A stretch of DNA of 64,000 nucleotides from assembly GCA_029783825.1 (NCBI GenBank), contig JAREIK010003088.1:860084-924083 (forward strand). Direction: 5' to 3'. The translations under genes were made by a program, and so were the position numbers. Source of the DNA: Sapria himalayana. Its lineage: Eukaryota > Streptophyta > Magnoliopsida > Malpighiales > Rafflesiaceae. The notes beneath the pieces are model-generated. The model was not told where the DNA came from, ran no database searches, and saw nothing but the letters and a program-made list of their open reading frames with translations. Shown here one piece after another: positions 1-13,199 of the stretch. Numbering within the stretch: position 1 is the stretch's first letter; the number at the start of each line of letters is the position of its first letter.

Positions 1-3000
1 CTTTAAAAAAAACAAAAATATAAAGAGCAGCAAAAAACTTACAAACATAAAATTATAAATATGATACATAATATGAGCAAAAACAATAATAAAAAAATAC
101 ATCATCATCACATAAGTTATCAGTCTATGTCTGTAGTATGATAATACAGATATAAATCATCATTATGTATGAATTTGAAAGTATAACTAATGATGACTTA
201 TCTCTTTGATATCACATAAGTCATCATTCCCCAACAACTTTTTTGCTTTATTCTAAGTATCAAACTTTGAATTTTCACAATTCTTCTAACATATAAGTAC
301 TTATATAATATATGGTAGCAGTCTAAATCTTCTATCTAAAATAACAATAGGATACACAAAAAAATAGACTTAAATATCATGCTAAATACCAAATGAGTCA
401 ATAGATCATTTGTTATTTTCATATAGTACGAGATAAATTTTTCATATGATTTTCATTAACTGAAAATATTTAAATATTTAGTATCATTATATGATATGAT
501 ATAATAGTAATCAATATCTAAATATCAAGATAATTTGCTCATATTCGATGGATTACCTCATCATTTATTCCTAGCTAACTGAAAAAAAAATCATCATTTT
601 TGAATACAGTGTACACATCCTTAATTGGAGTCTCACTACAACTATCATACTTATTTACGTATAATAAAAAGTAAATTAAATAATTTTTCATGAATCAAAT
701 CTTAAATGTTTGTATATAGAAGATGATGACTTAGATACTATGCTAAAAAATATATTAGTCATATTATAAACAATTTTTAAAAATTTTATTTAAAAAAATC
801 ATGTATCATAGTCTAGATCATCAATAATAAGTTCGTCACTCTTACTATTGACATAGTCAGATATTACGTGTTGGTAAGAAACATACAACTCTAATATGAT
901 GTATGAATAATCTCAATTGTGTATCACATCTATTTAGAATATTTTCTTTTTTTGGCTCGCTAACAAATATAGGCTGCTAAATTGTTGTTTGCTAGATATT
1001 CCAAGGTATATTAATGAATTTCTTATATTTTTCTAATGCGAAAGAAATAACTTTCATTCCCATATGCACCATTAAGTTATTTACATGAGACATACACCTA
1101 ACATGAAAATTTTCACATGATAACCTATCTCAAATAATTCTCACAAAAATATTAATAATGACTCCGTTAATTGAAGCATTATTAGATATAATACTAAAAA
1201 TTCTAATCTAATTATCATATTTCTTAAGGATCGTTATCATACACTCATATATGACAGAGCTATCATGAAAATAAAGAATCTCAAGGAAATCTTAAAATTT
1301 TTTTTATTAAATTTTTACTTAGAATCTATATAATAGATGATAAGAAATACAAATTATGGATCATCACGACTAGTCTATATGTCAAACATCATAAATATCA
1401 TTCTACTATATTTTCTAAATTCATTAATTTTTAATTATTTATCTAACTTACAATATCGTATTATGTCATTCCTAGTAGTGAACTAATAAAATTTACAATA
1501 TCGTATTATGTAAGAAGTATGTCTGTAAAATATAAATTATCTTATAATCCTCTAAAAATATAATCACAAAATTCATGCTAATAATTGATTTAGTCACATC
1601 TCATTTTCTTTCAAAATCATTATGATAAAGGAAGTGAGTCAATAAAACTGAAGTTGATCCAACTTCAAAAGCCATACTGCTCAATTACATTTTTCTATGA
1701 TCCAATACATCATGTTTTTTAGTTAATTGATTAACATGCCCCTTAAATTGACTAATTCCACTAATACTTCTACATATATATATATATATATATTTATTTA
1801 TTTATATTTATAATAAATGCATTGTGTCAATTTTTCTAATACACCTATAGAATTTTTTTTTAATTATGTTAAAATAAGTTTAAACTACTAAAATTTACCT
1901 AATTTTAGATTTTTTAGACAAATTGGTAGAGGGCATTAAATAAAACTTTAATTCAATATCAAACTTTTTGGTCGGATTATCATTATTATTTATATTTAGA
2001 ACAAAATTATTATTATTCAAATCAACATTTACCATTTTTTATTTTATTTATTATATTAAATTTAAAAATTTTATACATTTAAAATTTTATAAATTATTAA
2101 TTATAATATAAATTAATAAATAAAAATTAAATATATATCATAACAATATAACTTTATTGAGCTGCAGTCATACACCTACCCATCATAAAGCATTCCATTT
2201 TTTTAAAACAATCAACCACGTGGTCAATTGTAATTGACAAACCTATAAGCCTGCCACTCATTATCATCACGACCATGCACTCGGGGCCATGTCATCATCT
2301 ACTATCGGGTAACAATGAAGATGCATGACCCATGCATCTTTGCCATTCGACATGGTAGGGCACGGCTATGCACTTTGCCATGCCCACCATGTTGTGCTGA
2401 GTTGGTGAACCACACCTATATTTATAAATTTTTTTTTACATTAAAATAATTTTTTTTGTTTTTTTTGTTTTTTTATTTTTTTATAATTAAAATATGTAGA
2501 AACTTAACAGCCATCAAATTTGTGCCAGTAGCCATTAGATTCAAATTCAACAACTATGAATATTAAGAATATAAAATTATTTCTTTTTGTTTTTTTTAAA
2601 GACAATGATAGCGACAGACACAACCTATCTCTTTCATTGTCCATGACTTGTGCCTCGTGCTTGTGGACCATGGACCATGCCAATGGGTCAAAAACAAAGC
2701 ATGGTTGGCACCGACCATGATGTTGAGGCCATGACCCATGACTTGTGTCTCATGCTTATGAACCATACCATGACCCAGCACCATTATGTAAACATAACGA
2801 GCAATGGCTATCAATTTTTTTTAAAACTTGTGAGGCAAAGGTCATGGCCCATGACCCATGCCCCATGCTTGTGAACCATATAATGGGCCAATAATGCATG
2901 TCATGCCTCACCCAATATGAAGCATGGTTGACCTCAACCCAACATGGCATGAGCAATGCCAAGGACAATCATGACCACAATCCAAGCACAATTTTGAAAT

Positions 3001-3080
3001 GTGTCATATCAAGACTAACACGGTTATTTTGGGTCATGCTTCGTGCAGTGCACGAACCTCCCAACCTGCTTGACACCCCA
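1..3080 (-). mobile_element. decayed hAT element, zf-BED transposase, copy A (left end outside window)
   Basis: Read on the minus strand, about 1-1760 is a heavily mutated hAT transposase of the zf-BED/ricesleeper type. It is collinear with the better copies at 34.6-36.3 kb and 49.5-52.2 kb: shared blocks include the zinc-finger stretch near 1640-1760 and the core near 820-880 and 1140-1250. Its leader follows at 1900-2200, then GC-rich DNA at 2215-2420, a promoter-like block near 2485-2560, and a second GC-rich block at 2595-3080. The right edge CTTGACACCCCA (3069-3080) resembles the hAT terminal repeat TTGACACCTCTA found elsewhere in the window. No open frame survives. Short frames in this stretch have no coding support. 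Confidence 0.6.
1773..1812. repeat. TA/TTTA microsatellite
   Basis: A short run of TA dinucleotides followed by ATTT units sits in the leader of the hAT relic. Confidence 0.8.
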
Positions 3081-4499
3081 ACATGAAAAAGATCTTATCA
3101 TTGTGAAATTCTAATGTGAGATCTCTTAGATGGATCGAATCTTTAAAAATTAATTTATCCTCAAGAAATATTATATTTACACTCATTATAATTATATTGT
3201 CATCTAGTAAATTACACATGTACTCCTAAGTTGTAGAGGATTTGACAAAAACAAATTTAATGGCACGTGTAATTATTTTTTCTCTACCTATAGAGAAAAA
3301 ATGATAGAGAATAGCCCATTTGACAAATTTACCTATGACATATAATTCAAAATGACCAGCATGTCACCTCTAAGTATAATAGATATACGATGAGAAAATT
3401 AAATTACAAATACATATATTTGAATTACTCAAGTTAATATTTAAAAAAAATATTTTGACATTTTGTTTTTATTTTGTTTTATATTTTTTGTTAAGTATAA
3501 AACTATTTAAAAAAATGATACATTGTTAATATTAAATGAAATTATTCTAAATAGATAAAAAAATATTTCACAAATCCCTACAATGAAACAAAAAATAACT
3601 CCATAAAAATATTTTTGAAAGTGAATAATAAGTCAAACACTTTAGTTCATTTCTTAGATTAATCAAAATGTCCAAATGATTTGGATTGAAAATGCGGTAA
3701 AAAGACAATCAAAATTAACCATCATAAAATCTCAAATAAATATTATTATTAAGTTTTGCGCAATCAAGTGAACCATATCCAAATGAATATGATCTAACCC
3801 AACACAGCACAGACAAAGTCATTAAAATAAATATACCAACATATGCATTGTCTTCTCTTCTACAATAATTTCTATTGTGCCAAAAGAATGAGCTATCATT
3901 TGAGTTATATATAGAAACTAAGTGAATGGATAGTGAAAATAACTTTCAAAAATTCTTCTACATCTTTTTTGGACTCTAATACTTTTTTAAAATTAGATAT
4001 GCAAAAAAAAATTCAAATCTAGCAACAAGATGTCATACCTAGTGCACAAAACATTCATTTTAACACGAGGTCTTAAAAAGATTAATATCTCTGAAAACTT
4101 ACCCACAAAAATTAAAAAGCATGCGCCAAATAAATCTTGAAACATAAAATTATCATCCTCTAACGAAGACACATTTTATTACATCAGAGCATGACCTCCA
4201 ATGTGTCGTCAATGATGGTGATGATACTATACACCAACAAATTATGGTGATTGATAATAACAGGTTTAGATAATAACAATAAGTTATTTTTTTTTTTGGT
4301 AAGAATTACCTCAAACAAAAATATAAATATATGATAAGTTTTTCTCATCGATTTTTACAAGGCACCCATCTTTTGTGATATTAATGTTTCTTGATTAATC
4401 TAATGTAATGATTATTTCTTGATTTTCTAGTGTAATGATTATTTTTTTTTTTTAATATAATAATAATTTCTTGATTTTTCTAATGTAATGTTTATATAT
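3081..4499. other. AT-rich non-coding DNA, nothing recognised
   Basis: There are no long open frames, no GC-rich blocks and no recognisable protein similarity on either strand. A few short T-runs occur near 4288-4300 and 4440-4515. It is probably decayed repeat DNA. Confidence 0.5.
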
Positions 4500-5030
4500 T
4501 TCTTGTTTTTTTTTTGCCAGGATGTTTCCCATATCTAACACGACTTGTAGTGAGTATCATAACTATGAAAAATACAAGGACCAATAAATACAAGAGCATA
4601 AATCTATGAGGACTCCAACTCCCAGAGCAAAATGACCTAACACACCTTAGATACCAAGTGATAAGAACTCAACTTGGCTCCTTTACGAAATGTAAAGAAC
4701 CAACACAGGCTCTTCAGCATAATGAAACAAGCCATTGTAACTCTCACCTCAAATCATATAGGGAAACACCAAGTCCCTAACAACTCTGCATACCAATTCA
4801 TAGGGGTAACACCCAAATGACGATACTTTGATACCTAATGTGAAGTCGGCCAATCAATTCAAGAAAACAACTTATACCAAATGTTACTTCCTCGAGCAAC
4901 GGGGATCTTCCCATAATTTTTAGCTGTCGTCCTATTTCCCAAAGACCCAAACGATTGAAATACACAGATTAACCATGAATTCAAAAATACTCATAGAAGA
5001 AACACATTATACACATGAAAAAGAGAGGTA
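4500..5030 (-). repeat. possible retrotransposon LTR/leader fragment
   Basis: Base composition is more balanced than in the flanks. The segment contains GATACCAAGTGATAAGAAC (near 4651), whose complement contains GGTATC, a weak match to the initiator-tRNA primer-binding site TGGTATCAGAGC. A second GATACC occurs near 4830. No LTR borders or target duplication were found, so this is tentative. Confidence 0.25.
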
Positions 5031-5230
5031 ATATTATCATATTCATTACAATTTGAATATTTCGATATTTAAATAGCAGACATTCATTACAATTTGATAG
5101 CAAACAAATTGAATATTCATTACAATTTGAATATTTAGATATTTAGAGAGAGAGAGAGATACAATTTGAATATTTATTACAATTTGAATATTCAAATATT
5201 TAGATATTTGAAAATTTAAACTAGTTCATT
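5030..5230. repeat. degenerate tandem repeat (ATTCATTACAATTTGAATAT)
   Basis: The phrase ATTCATTACAATTTGAATAT followed by TTAGATATTT recurs about four times with small insertions. A short GA microsatellite interrupts it near 5144-5158. Confidence 0.7.
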
Positions 5231-5835
5231 TCGATTATCGATTAATCCAATTCAATTTATTTACATTCATTTACAATATTTAGATAGCAAACAAAAAAAC
5301 TTTTTAAACTAGGTCATGATATCATATTTCACATTATGATTTTATTCATGCCACATCATCATAAAACAAGATGATATCATAACATCACATAATAGGATCA
5401 CAACACCATAATACACATTACAATTTAAATTGAGTTACAACTTCACAATTTTATATTGCAACTCCAAAGCACATATTACAATTTAAGAAACTCATAGTAC
5501 ATAATTCAAGTCACAATTCCAAAACATAATACTTTAATCATGATCATACAAAACATATTGCGACTCTATTCATGCCGCGACTTCACAAACCAAATTGCAA
5601 CACCAGATACTAATTAAATTTCAGAAATATGAATCAATCCTAACACAAATTATTGTTTTTTTTCCCACGCACACAAAAATAATTTTTAAAATAATTTACA
5701 ATTATAATGAAATTTAAATAAAAAAATAAAACATAAATTAAATAAAATATGTTTACCTATGTTGATCATCTAATTCTAGTAGTTTACTAAACACTAGAAT
5801 GCGATAAACAACCTCTATTAAAAAACCAAGAATAT
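5231..5835 (-). repeat. degenerate repeat related to 45.67-45.96 kb
   Basis: On the minus strand this stretch repeats phrases such as TTAAATTGTAAT and TTGTGAAGTTGTAACTC at irregular 50-60 base spacing. The + strand at 45.67-45.96 kb carries the same style of phrase. No coding capacity is seen. The rest, to about 5835, is AT-rich and unassigned. Confidence 0.4.
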
Positions 5836-5839
5836 ACAA

Positions 5840-6500
5840 GATTGGGCATATATAGCTCAATTTTCGATATCAATCTTTCAGCCAGCACCCTTCATCTTCA
5901 TCCCCATATTTGCCATCTTTTACAAGCATGCGTATCAAATATACAAAATCAATGAGATACCCTTTTTCTAGCCATAACCATTGATTTCTAATTCAGTACG
6001 ATTTCTTCGTGAAAAATTTCCCGAATACCGGGAACAAATTTTATATGTTAGACGGGGACGAGCAATAGAGAACTAACGGAAGTCCCTAATCAACGAAAAG
6101 TGAGCATTGATTTCAGATATGATATAACATATAGAAACATATCAAAATACCTGTTACAAGCTTCAGATTCAAATCAGAATGTCCTTGGGCTTCAATCAAC
6201 GCAGCAATCTCTCGATGATCACGTGATGCCCTTCGTGCATAAAAATCCCTTATTCCTAAGGTTACTGCCTATCCACCAAAATCAGCCGCGCCAACCGACG
6301 TCGGGCGACTTGATTGAGTGGTGGAAGGAAATGATGATGGTACTGTGATTGTGATGGAACCAGGGCATGCCACAAAGAACGACGGATTGGAAAGGCAGAG
6401 CAGAAAGCGTTTGTTAGTTGGACTTGGAAAACGAATGGATATGGATCACGGGCAACATCCAATGATTTTGAATGGAGAACTATTTATGGGGATTTGTGTT
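5840..6500 (-). other. GC-elevated island, possible promoter and 5' leader of an unknown minus-strand transcript
   Basis: This island is much less AT-rich than its flanks. On the minus strand it shows a TATA-like CCATAAATAGT near 6484-6494. About 330 bases of balanced sequence follow, ending in CAG and then GTATTTTG (a possible donor, intron starting at 6150). Farther on is a 40-codon open stretch (about 5840-6000) ending in LVKDGKYGDEDEGCWLKD. I recognise no protein and no long frame. It could be the 5' end of a gene whose body is gone, a non-coding RNA, or chance. Confidence 0.22.
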
Positions 6501-6654
6501 TTTTTCCACTATATATGTAAAATAATATAAAAAATGATCTTTTTTCGAAAAAAAAGATATATAGTTTAACACGTTAAATAATTACATTATTTTGTACTTA
6601 AAATCATAAACTCAATTTTTCCGTAATTATGACATATCATCAGATATCTAAATA

Positions 6655-7266
6655 AAAAATACATATATAGATACACACATACACACACACATATAAACAT
6701 AAACACAAACATATATATATATATATGTGTGTGTGTGCGTGTGTTTATAATTATATATTTATATAATTATATATTTATATATTTATATATTTATATATTT
6801 ATATAATTATATATTTATATATTTATATATTTATATATTATATATTATATATTTATATATTTATATATTTATATATTTATATATTTATATATTATATATT
6901 TATATATTTATATATTTATATATTTATATATTTATATATTTATATATTATATTTATATATTTATATATTTATATATTTATATATTTATATATCTATATAT
7001 GTATGTATCATATATTTATGTATCTGTGTGTGTGTGTGTGTCTATATATTTATGTATCTAAATATTTATGTATCTATATGATTATATATATATATATATA
7101 TTTATTTATTTATTTATTTATATATATATACATTTATATATTTATATATTTTTATATTTTTATTTTTTTATATTTTTATATTTTTATATTTTTATATTTT
7201 TATATTTTTATATTTTTATATTTTTATATTTTTATATTTTTATATTTTTATATTTTTTTATTTTTA

Positions 7267-7321
<55 letters not shown>

Positions 7322-7575
7322 GTGTCTATATATTTATGTGTCTATATATTTATGTGTCTATATATTTATGTATCCATATATTTATGTATCATATATTTAT
7401 GTGTGTGTGTATATATGTATGTATCTGTATATTAATGTACCATAATATTTATGTAACTATATATATATATATATGTATGTATATGTATGTATGTATGTAT
7501 GTATCATATATTTATGTAACTATATATTTATATATCAATATATTTATGTTTCTATATATTTATGTTTATATATAT
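6655..7575. repeat. 0.9 kb compound microsatellite with octamer periodicity
   Basis: Consecutive blocks are: CA and TG runs (6674-6742), TATATTTA octamers (about 6750-7000), a TG run (7027-7040), TTTA units (7085-7130), TTTTTATA octamers (about 7146-7260), a pure TA run (about 7268-7316), and a 16-base unit TCTATATATTTATGTG (about 7316-7570). The open frames across this block encode only Tyr/Ile/Phe/Leu/Val repeats and are artefacts of the repeat. Confidence 0.95.
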
Positions 7576-10209
7576 TCATAATTTAAGAGCTCTAGATTTG
7601 GGCGATCAAAATGTTTTGTAGAAAACTTATGCTTGTTTGCATGTGTATATTTATTTATTTATTTATTTATAAAATATGTGTGGTGACCATCATAAAACAT
7701 TTTTATGCAAGCACTTCTACAATGGGCATACATGCTTTGACATAAAAACTTCAAATCTCTAGTTGTCTTGAATTTGAGATTTTAAAATTTTAGTGTTTAT
7801 ATAGATACTGCTTATATATACATGTTCATGCATGCATTGATTTTTTGAAATTTTTGATGTTTGGTGCCTCAACTTGATGAGGTAGATATCTATGATTAAT
7901 AAACTAAAATGAGCATTCAAATTGATTTATGCTGCATTTAATCCCTCTAGCATATTGTCACATTTGTATTCACAATGAAAGTCATTTGATTTTCATGGAT
8001 ATTTATTTAATGTATTTTGCTATTTCATTTTTATTAGAATCTACAATTAATTGATTTAGTCCATAGAGTATGGCTTAACTACATAATATCAAACTATAAT
8101 TGGGCACATTATTGATAAGATTGTAGCACAAGATTTTAGTAGATTTATTTTGATTTTGGAGAACAGTAAAATTATTGCTTTTGCACTGCTACACTTGTTA
8201 TAATAAACGAGACTATCTCAAAGTAAGTATTTTATACTGATATGTAAAATAAAAGACACCTTGTAGTTATTATGAATATTATTACTTTTAATCTTAAAAT
8301 AATTGATAAACTCTTGTATTTATTTATAATTATTTTAATTCATATTGAATAAAATCTATAAATAGATTAATAAAATCAATGAGTCAGATAATTGCATCAA
8401 CTTGATGATTAATATTAATTATTAATAAAATATGTCGTGTTAAAATGATTGATGATGCTGCCTTGTGGATGCTTATAAGTTCTAATTGTAGGTAAATTTC
8501 TAAATTATAAGTTGAGTGCAATAGATTAAATGAAATTGCCACTAATTTAATTTATTTAATTAACATAAATAATCTTAACATAAAAAGATGGATTAGTATT
8601 AAATAGATAGAAGGGCTCGGATCACATTTTCAAATAAGTGAGAGAGGTACAATTATAATTTTATAGTCGAGTAAATTATAATTAATGTAAATCAAATTAT
8701 TTAATTTATATTGAAACCTCATAATCTTATTTAGCACGAGCTCCTTTCTGTAGCATTAACTAGTGCTTTAATTTTTTTTCTCAATAAACATGACAGAAGT
8801 TTTTATTTATAATTATGTATACACGTGACCATTGATAGGTGGACACACTGCTTAACATGGTGGAACAATTTTTGATGTCAGAAAGAAGTTGAGAAAGAGA
8901 GAAACAATTGATATATTCTTAAAATAGCTCCCATATATGAAAAAAAAAATTACCATTTTTTTTTTAATATATGTTTTCTTTGATTACACATTTTTATTGA
9001 TTTTATTTTTTAAAAAGTTTCATTAAACTTAAATTTATGAAAAATAGTCTATATGTGATAGATTTTAAAAATTTAGTAAATTAAATGTCTAATAATAAAA
9101 AAATAATGAGACTATGTATATTTTATAATATAAAACATGTGTGTGGGTGCCTATATTTTTGATGTCACATGTATGTTGTGTTGAACACTGTAAGTACGTG
9201 TATATTTCATCTTTTATTATGTTGTGTAATTGAGAGGGTACATGCTTATATATTTAGTGTTTTTGTAAATTATTTTGAGGAATACGTAGGCACGTGTGCT
9301 TAGCATTAACTATGTTGTAGATTGTATATGATTACGTGCATGTAGTATTTAATTATGATATCTGAGAAATGTACTTGTAATTTATTGACATGTTGTTTTG
9401 AGGAATATGTGTGCATTGTATTATTTTGCCGTAGAGTGTGTGTGTGTGTATACATGCAAGTAATATTCAATTGTGATATCTGAGAAATAGGCATGCTTGT
9501 GTGATATTTGAGAAAAGTGCAACTTTATTTGATGAATTATTCTTTATCTCATAAAATTTTCATTTTTTAATGAATTAGAACTTATGTGGCTCGATTTACC
9601 CTATTATTTGCTATCGTAATCTCCGTATCATCGTTTGTTACTCTCTCACTAGGTAATAATTTAGTTATCACTGAGGTTTCTTTGTATTGCTGCAAATACA
9701 TTGAATAAAATAAAAAATTTTTAATTTTGATAAATAAACAAAAAATATAAATTATCTATCACTTCAAAAAGCTCCCTGCATCAAAATCTTTTATTTTATT
9801 ATTTTCAAAAAAAAATATTTAACAATTTTTTAGCTCTAACTCTGAATACCTTACGAGAAATTATTTTCAAAGCTTATATTCTCATTTTGTATACTATTTG
9901 CTATATAGGATTTGAGTTCATCCCCTATACAAAATATGAATCATTCATGGTTCTCAAAAGATTGAATCTCAAATAAATATGAGATTAGTGGTTAAGAATT
10001 TTATCGTGTTTGTACATCAAAAATTTTCACATAAAAACATACAATGCAATAATATGATAATGCAGGTAGCTTAAGAGATAAAAAAACATATATTTTTTAT
10101 GGAATTGATAGAAGTTATTATACTTAGCATAGGCATGGAGAAGCAGCTATAAGTAATAGACCAGCATCAACTAGGGAAAATGTATTTTTATTAATTCTAA
10201 ATTAATAAT
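7576..10209. other. AT-rich non-coding DNA, nothing recognised
   Basis: No open frame above background and no protein similarity are seen on either strand. A short TG run occurs at 9437-9450. A decayed local repeat (GTGATATCTGAGAAAT at 9473-9488 and a near copy at about 9355-9370) suggests old duplicated sequence. Confidence 0.5.
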
Positions 10210-12745
10210 CTGGACTATATGATAAAAATGGTTGAAGCATCACAACATGTTTATAAGGGTGGTCCATGATTATTTGAAAATTCCCCTAGGGATGCTAAAA
10301 AGCCGCTGTGTCAGAGCTATAAAAATTATATCAAGTTATGTGTATTAGTCAGATTATACAATTCCAAAGCAAGATATGGCAGGTCTAATAAAAACTTCTC
10401 TAAGCTATTAACATTATCCAGGTAGAGGTGTCAAATGGGGTTGTGTCGGGCAAGCTTGGCATGGTTTTAGCCGGCCCGCCCATGCTATCGGGCCGGGCCG
10501 GACACGGTTTTGTGGAGATCAGCCCGGCATTGGCCCGCGGCACAAATCCACCGGGTTCGGCATAGCTCGGGTTGGGCAATAAACCCTAATTTAAAAAAAA
10601 TAAGGGTTTCAGTGACGCATCGTCGTAAATCATCTTCACTTTCAGGGCTCAGCTTCTATTGCTGGGGCGGTTTCTCAGCTCGTGCTAAGTTACCGTGCTA
10701 ACGGGTCATCGTACCATGCCACAAACCACGGTACCGTGTCGGGCTAGGCATGGCACGAGGCCCATTTGGCCTCGGCATGGCACGGAACAGCACAAGCACA
10801 GGCACAGGCACGGAAAATTCCCATGTCTCAAGCCGAGACGAGCCTCTATATTCATGTACTACTACCTATTAGCAATGCATTGTCAGTATCCATGTATGAA
10901 GCAAATAAAATATTGAATGCACTAGTAATGAAACATGAGAAAATATATGCATGCCTAAATGATTACATACTTGATAGGAATGAATTCAAAATATAGCTTC
11001 ATATGCCACACGTGGAGCTTCAAGGTGTAAGGTGTGTAGAAATGAAACTAAGAAAAGTAAAGAAGTTCGTGTTAAAGTAATATGCTACTTCCCACCAATT
11101 CCATGTTTTAAAAGATTTATCAATCTTCAAAAATTGGAAAAAAGGCCTAAATTGACATTCACATAGCCTACAATTTGATGGAAAAATGTATTATTCATCT
11201 AACTCCAAATCATAGATAAACTAATTTTTCAGTAGAATCTAGAAATATTAGACTTACCATTTCTACAAATAGTACAAATCACCATAGTTCATTGACTAAC
11301 ATGCATAGTTGCTGCCTAATTAGTATAATCACTCATAACATTCCACTATGATATCTATTTGGCCCAATTAATTGAAGGGCGCAAAATTTACTAGGGAGAA
11401 AGTGGTAGAATCTTATGATGCATATAAAAAAGTATTGTTTATATTAAGAGTTATTCTATTATAGATAATTTGTGATTTTCCTACCTATGAAAACCTAGCA
11501 TGGTTGCACGGTAAAAAAATATTATAATTGCGCAATACGTGGGAGGGAAACATGCTTGCACTGGTTGAAGAATGGAAGAAAGAACTTGTTTGTCACTCAC
11601 ATGTTTTTCTTTCACGCAGTAATAATCCTTTCAGAAAATAGAAAAAGTTATATGCTGTGGAGGTAGAGCAAGAGTTTCAAATCACCTCCAAACCACTAGG
11701 TGGAGAAGAAATATCATCAAAATTGAATGCTGATAATAATTCATGGGGAAAAAGAAGGCTCAGTGAATAATAAACATGTCATTACTGGTGCCACTTATTA
11801 GAACAAAAAGTCAATATTATCAAAATCTGAGTAACGAAGATATTTATATGCTTATCAACATTTGGATGTGAAACACACTGAGAACTATATCCGTGAAAGC
11901 GTGATTGGTTTGATACTCAGCATCTCATGGAAAATTAAAGATATACTTGATTCTCATTTTGGTGTCGTGATTGGTTTGAACGAAACTATACTTACCCCTC
12001 GCGTGAAAACTACACATCATATAGAATTAAGAAACAAATTGTTTGCCAAATTTTAGATGACTTAAGCTCCAATAAGATTATTCTTCATATTTTAGAATTA
12101 AGAAACAAATTGCACTCACCTCATAAATATGAATCAAAAGTAACTTAAAGAAGAGCAAGTGCACAATTTCACGCACTGGTTGCAAAAAATGTATTTTTTT
12201 ATTAATAAAATATGCACCTTATTAAGTATTTATCATAAAAATTATAATAAATATGTCTCACAACCAAATATGTTGAAGTTTCCACTGATGACGAAGAGCT
12301 CATACGCGAACTGCCAAGATAGATGACATATGGTCCTACTAGCCATGTGTCCAAATATGATGACTATGTTATTAATAAGTGTCGTTATAATACAAGGAAA
12401 CATGATAAACTATGAGTTACATATAATTACAGAGTTAACACCATGGTGTCAACAATACAAATTGCAAGGGTAAAAGATAACAATCTTATATTTGGTGAGC
12501 TATGTTTTTATGAGTTAATCTATGAGATATGAGAACTTGGCTATGCCATGTTCAACATACTTATTTTTAAGTACAATTGACTTAATAATGATAAGTATAC
12601 TTAGATGTGTTTAAACCATTATTAATGTACTTGTTCTTATAATAACTCAATAATTAAAATTGATTGGTTATGATTACCATTGAGATAAATGACTAGAGTG
12701 CAAATTTGCCGTATATATTTTATCTTGGAGTTGTAAGGAAGGACT
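10210..12745 (+). pseudogene. CACTA (En/Spm) transposase relic, TNP2-like plus DUF4216-like part
   Basis: Conceptual translation, allowing frameshifts and stops, follows plant CACTA transposase from end to end. The N-terminal part LYNSKARYGRSNKNFSKLLT (about 10340-10412) is followed, after an inserted element, by SMYEANKILNALVMKHEKIY (near 10895-10950), the zinc-knuckle-like region, SRNIRL and SYDAYKKVLFILRV (near 11410-11450). Next comes LDVKHTENYIRESVIGLILS (near 11865-11925), matching the LDVMHIEKNI motif of TNP2. From about 12120, QFHALVAKN, GPTSHVSKYDDYVINKCRYN and the tail near 12660-12720 match the DUF4216 region. Many frameshifts and stops make it inactive. The element ends (CACTA termini) were not located. 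Confidence 0.82.
10423..10848. mobile_element. GC-rich non-autonomous hAT-type element inside the CACTA relic
   Basis: The element starts TAGAGGTGTCAAATGGGG and ends GAGCCTCTA. Its interior is packed with GGCCCG/CGGGCC and GGCACGG motifs and is sharply GC-rich against AT-rich flanks. Flanks TATCCAGG (10415-10422) and TATTCATG (10849-10856) match at 6 of 8 positions, a decayed 8-bp duplication. It interrupts the CACTA transposase frame between residues of neighbouring conserved blocks. Open frames here are composition artefacts. Confidence 0.72.
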
Positions 12746-13089
12746 GGGGGAGGGTGAAATAAAAAAAACAATAATATAACATCAAACTTGATGAATCATT
12801 TTGCCTATGTTATTAAAAATATTTATTAAATAGAGATTATTAGAATGAGTTCTCAAATAATTCAACTAGATACCAACCTCTTATTACAATCATGTCAGAA
12901 GTTGGATCTCTTGATATAATGGATGAATCTAATGTCATATGTATTTGAGAAGATTGAATTATTTTTGTTTGATAATAAATATTTTATTTAACTAAATTTT
13001 GGATTTTAAGATTTGGATTTTAGATCTCGAACTCACAATAATGGAGGACTCTAATGCAATGTTATTAATTTTTTGCTGGGAGAATTAAA
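12746..13089. other. AT-rich spacer, nothing recognised
   Basis: This is a spacer between the CACTA relic and the next element. No gene or repeat is seen. Confidence 0.4.
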
Positions 13090-13199
13090 TTTTGGGGTGT
13101 TTCCCCATAAAGATTTAGAAATTAAAATTTTGATATTTTTTAAAAAGTCACAAAACTAAATATAAATATAAAATAAGTGCACCCAAATTCGTAAGTCTT

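Noticed and set aside
3034..3219. Short minus-strand frame and other 60-75 codon frames in the first 3.2 kb
   Set aside because: They overlap the decayed hAT element, lack motifs and are within the length expected by chance.
7003..7581. 192-residue open frame rich in Tyr, Ile, Phe
   Set aside because: It lies entirely in the compound microsatellite; residues repeat with the octamer period and there is no coding signature.
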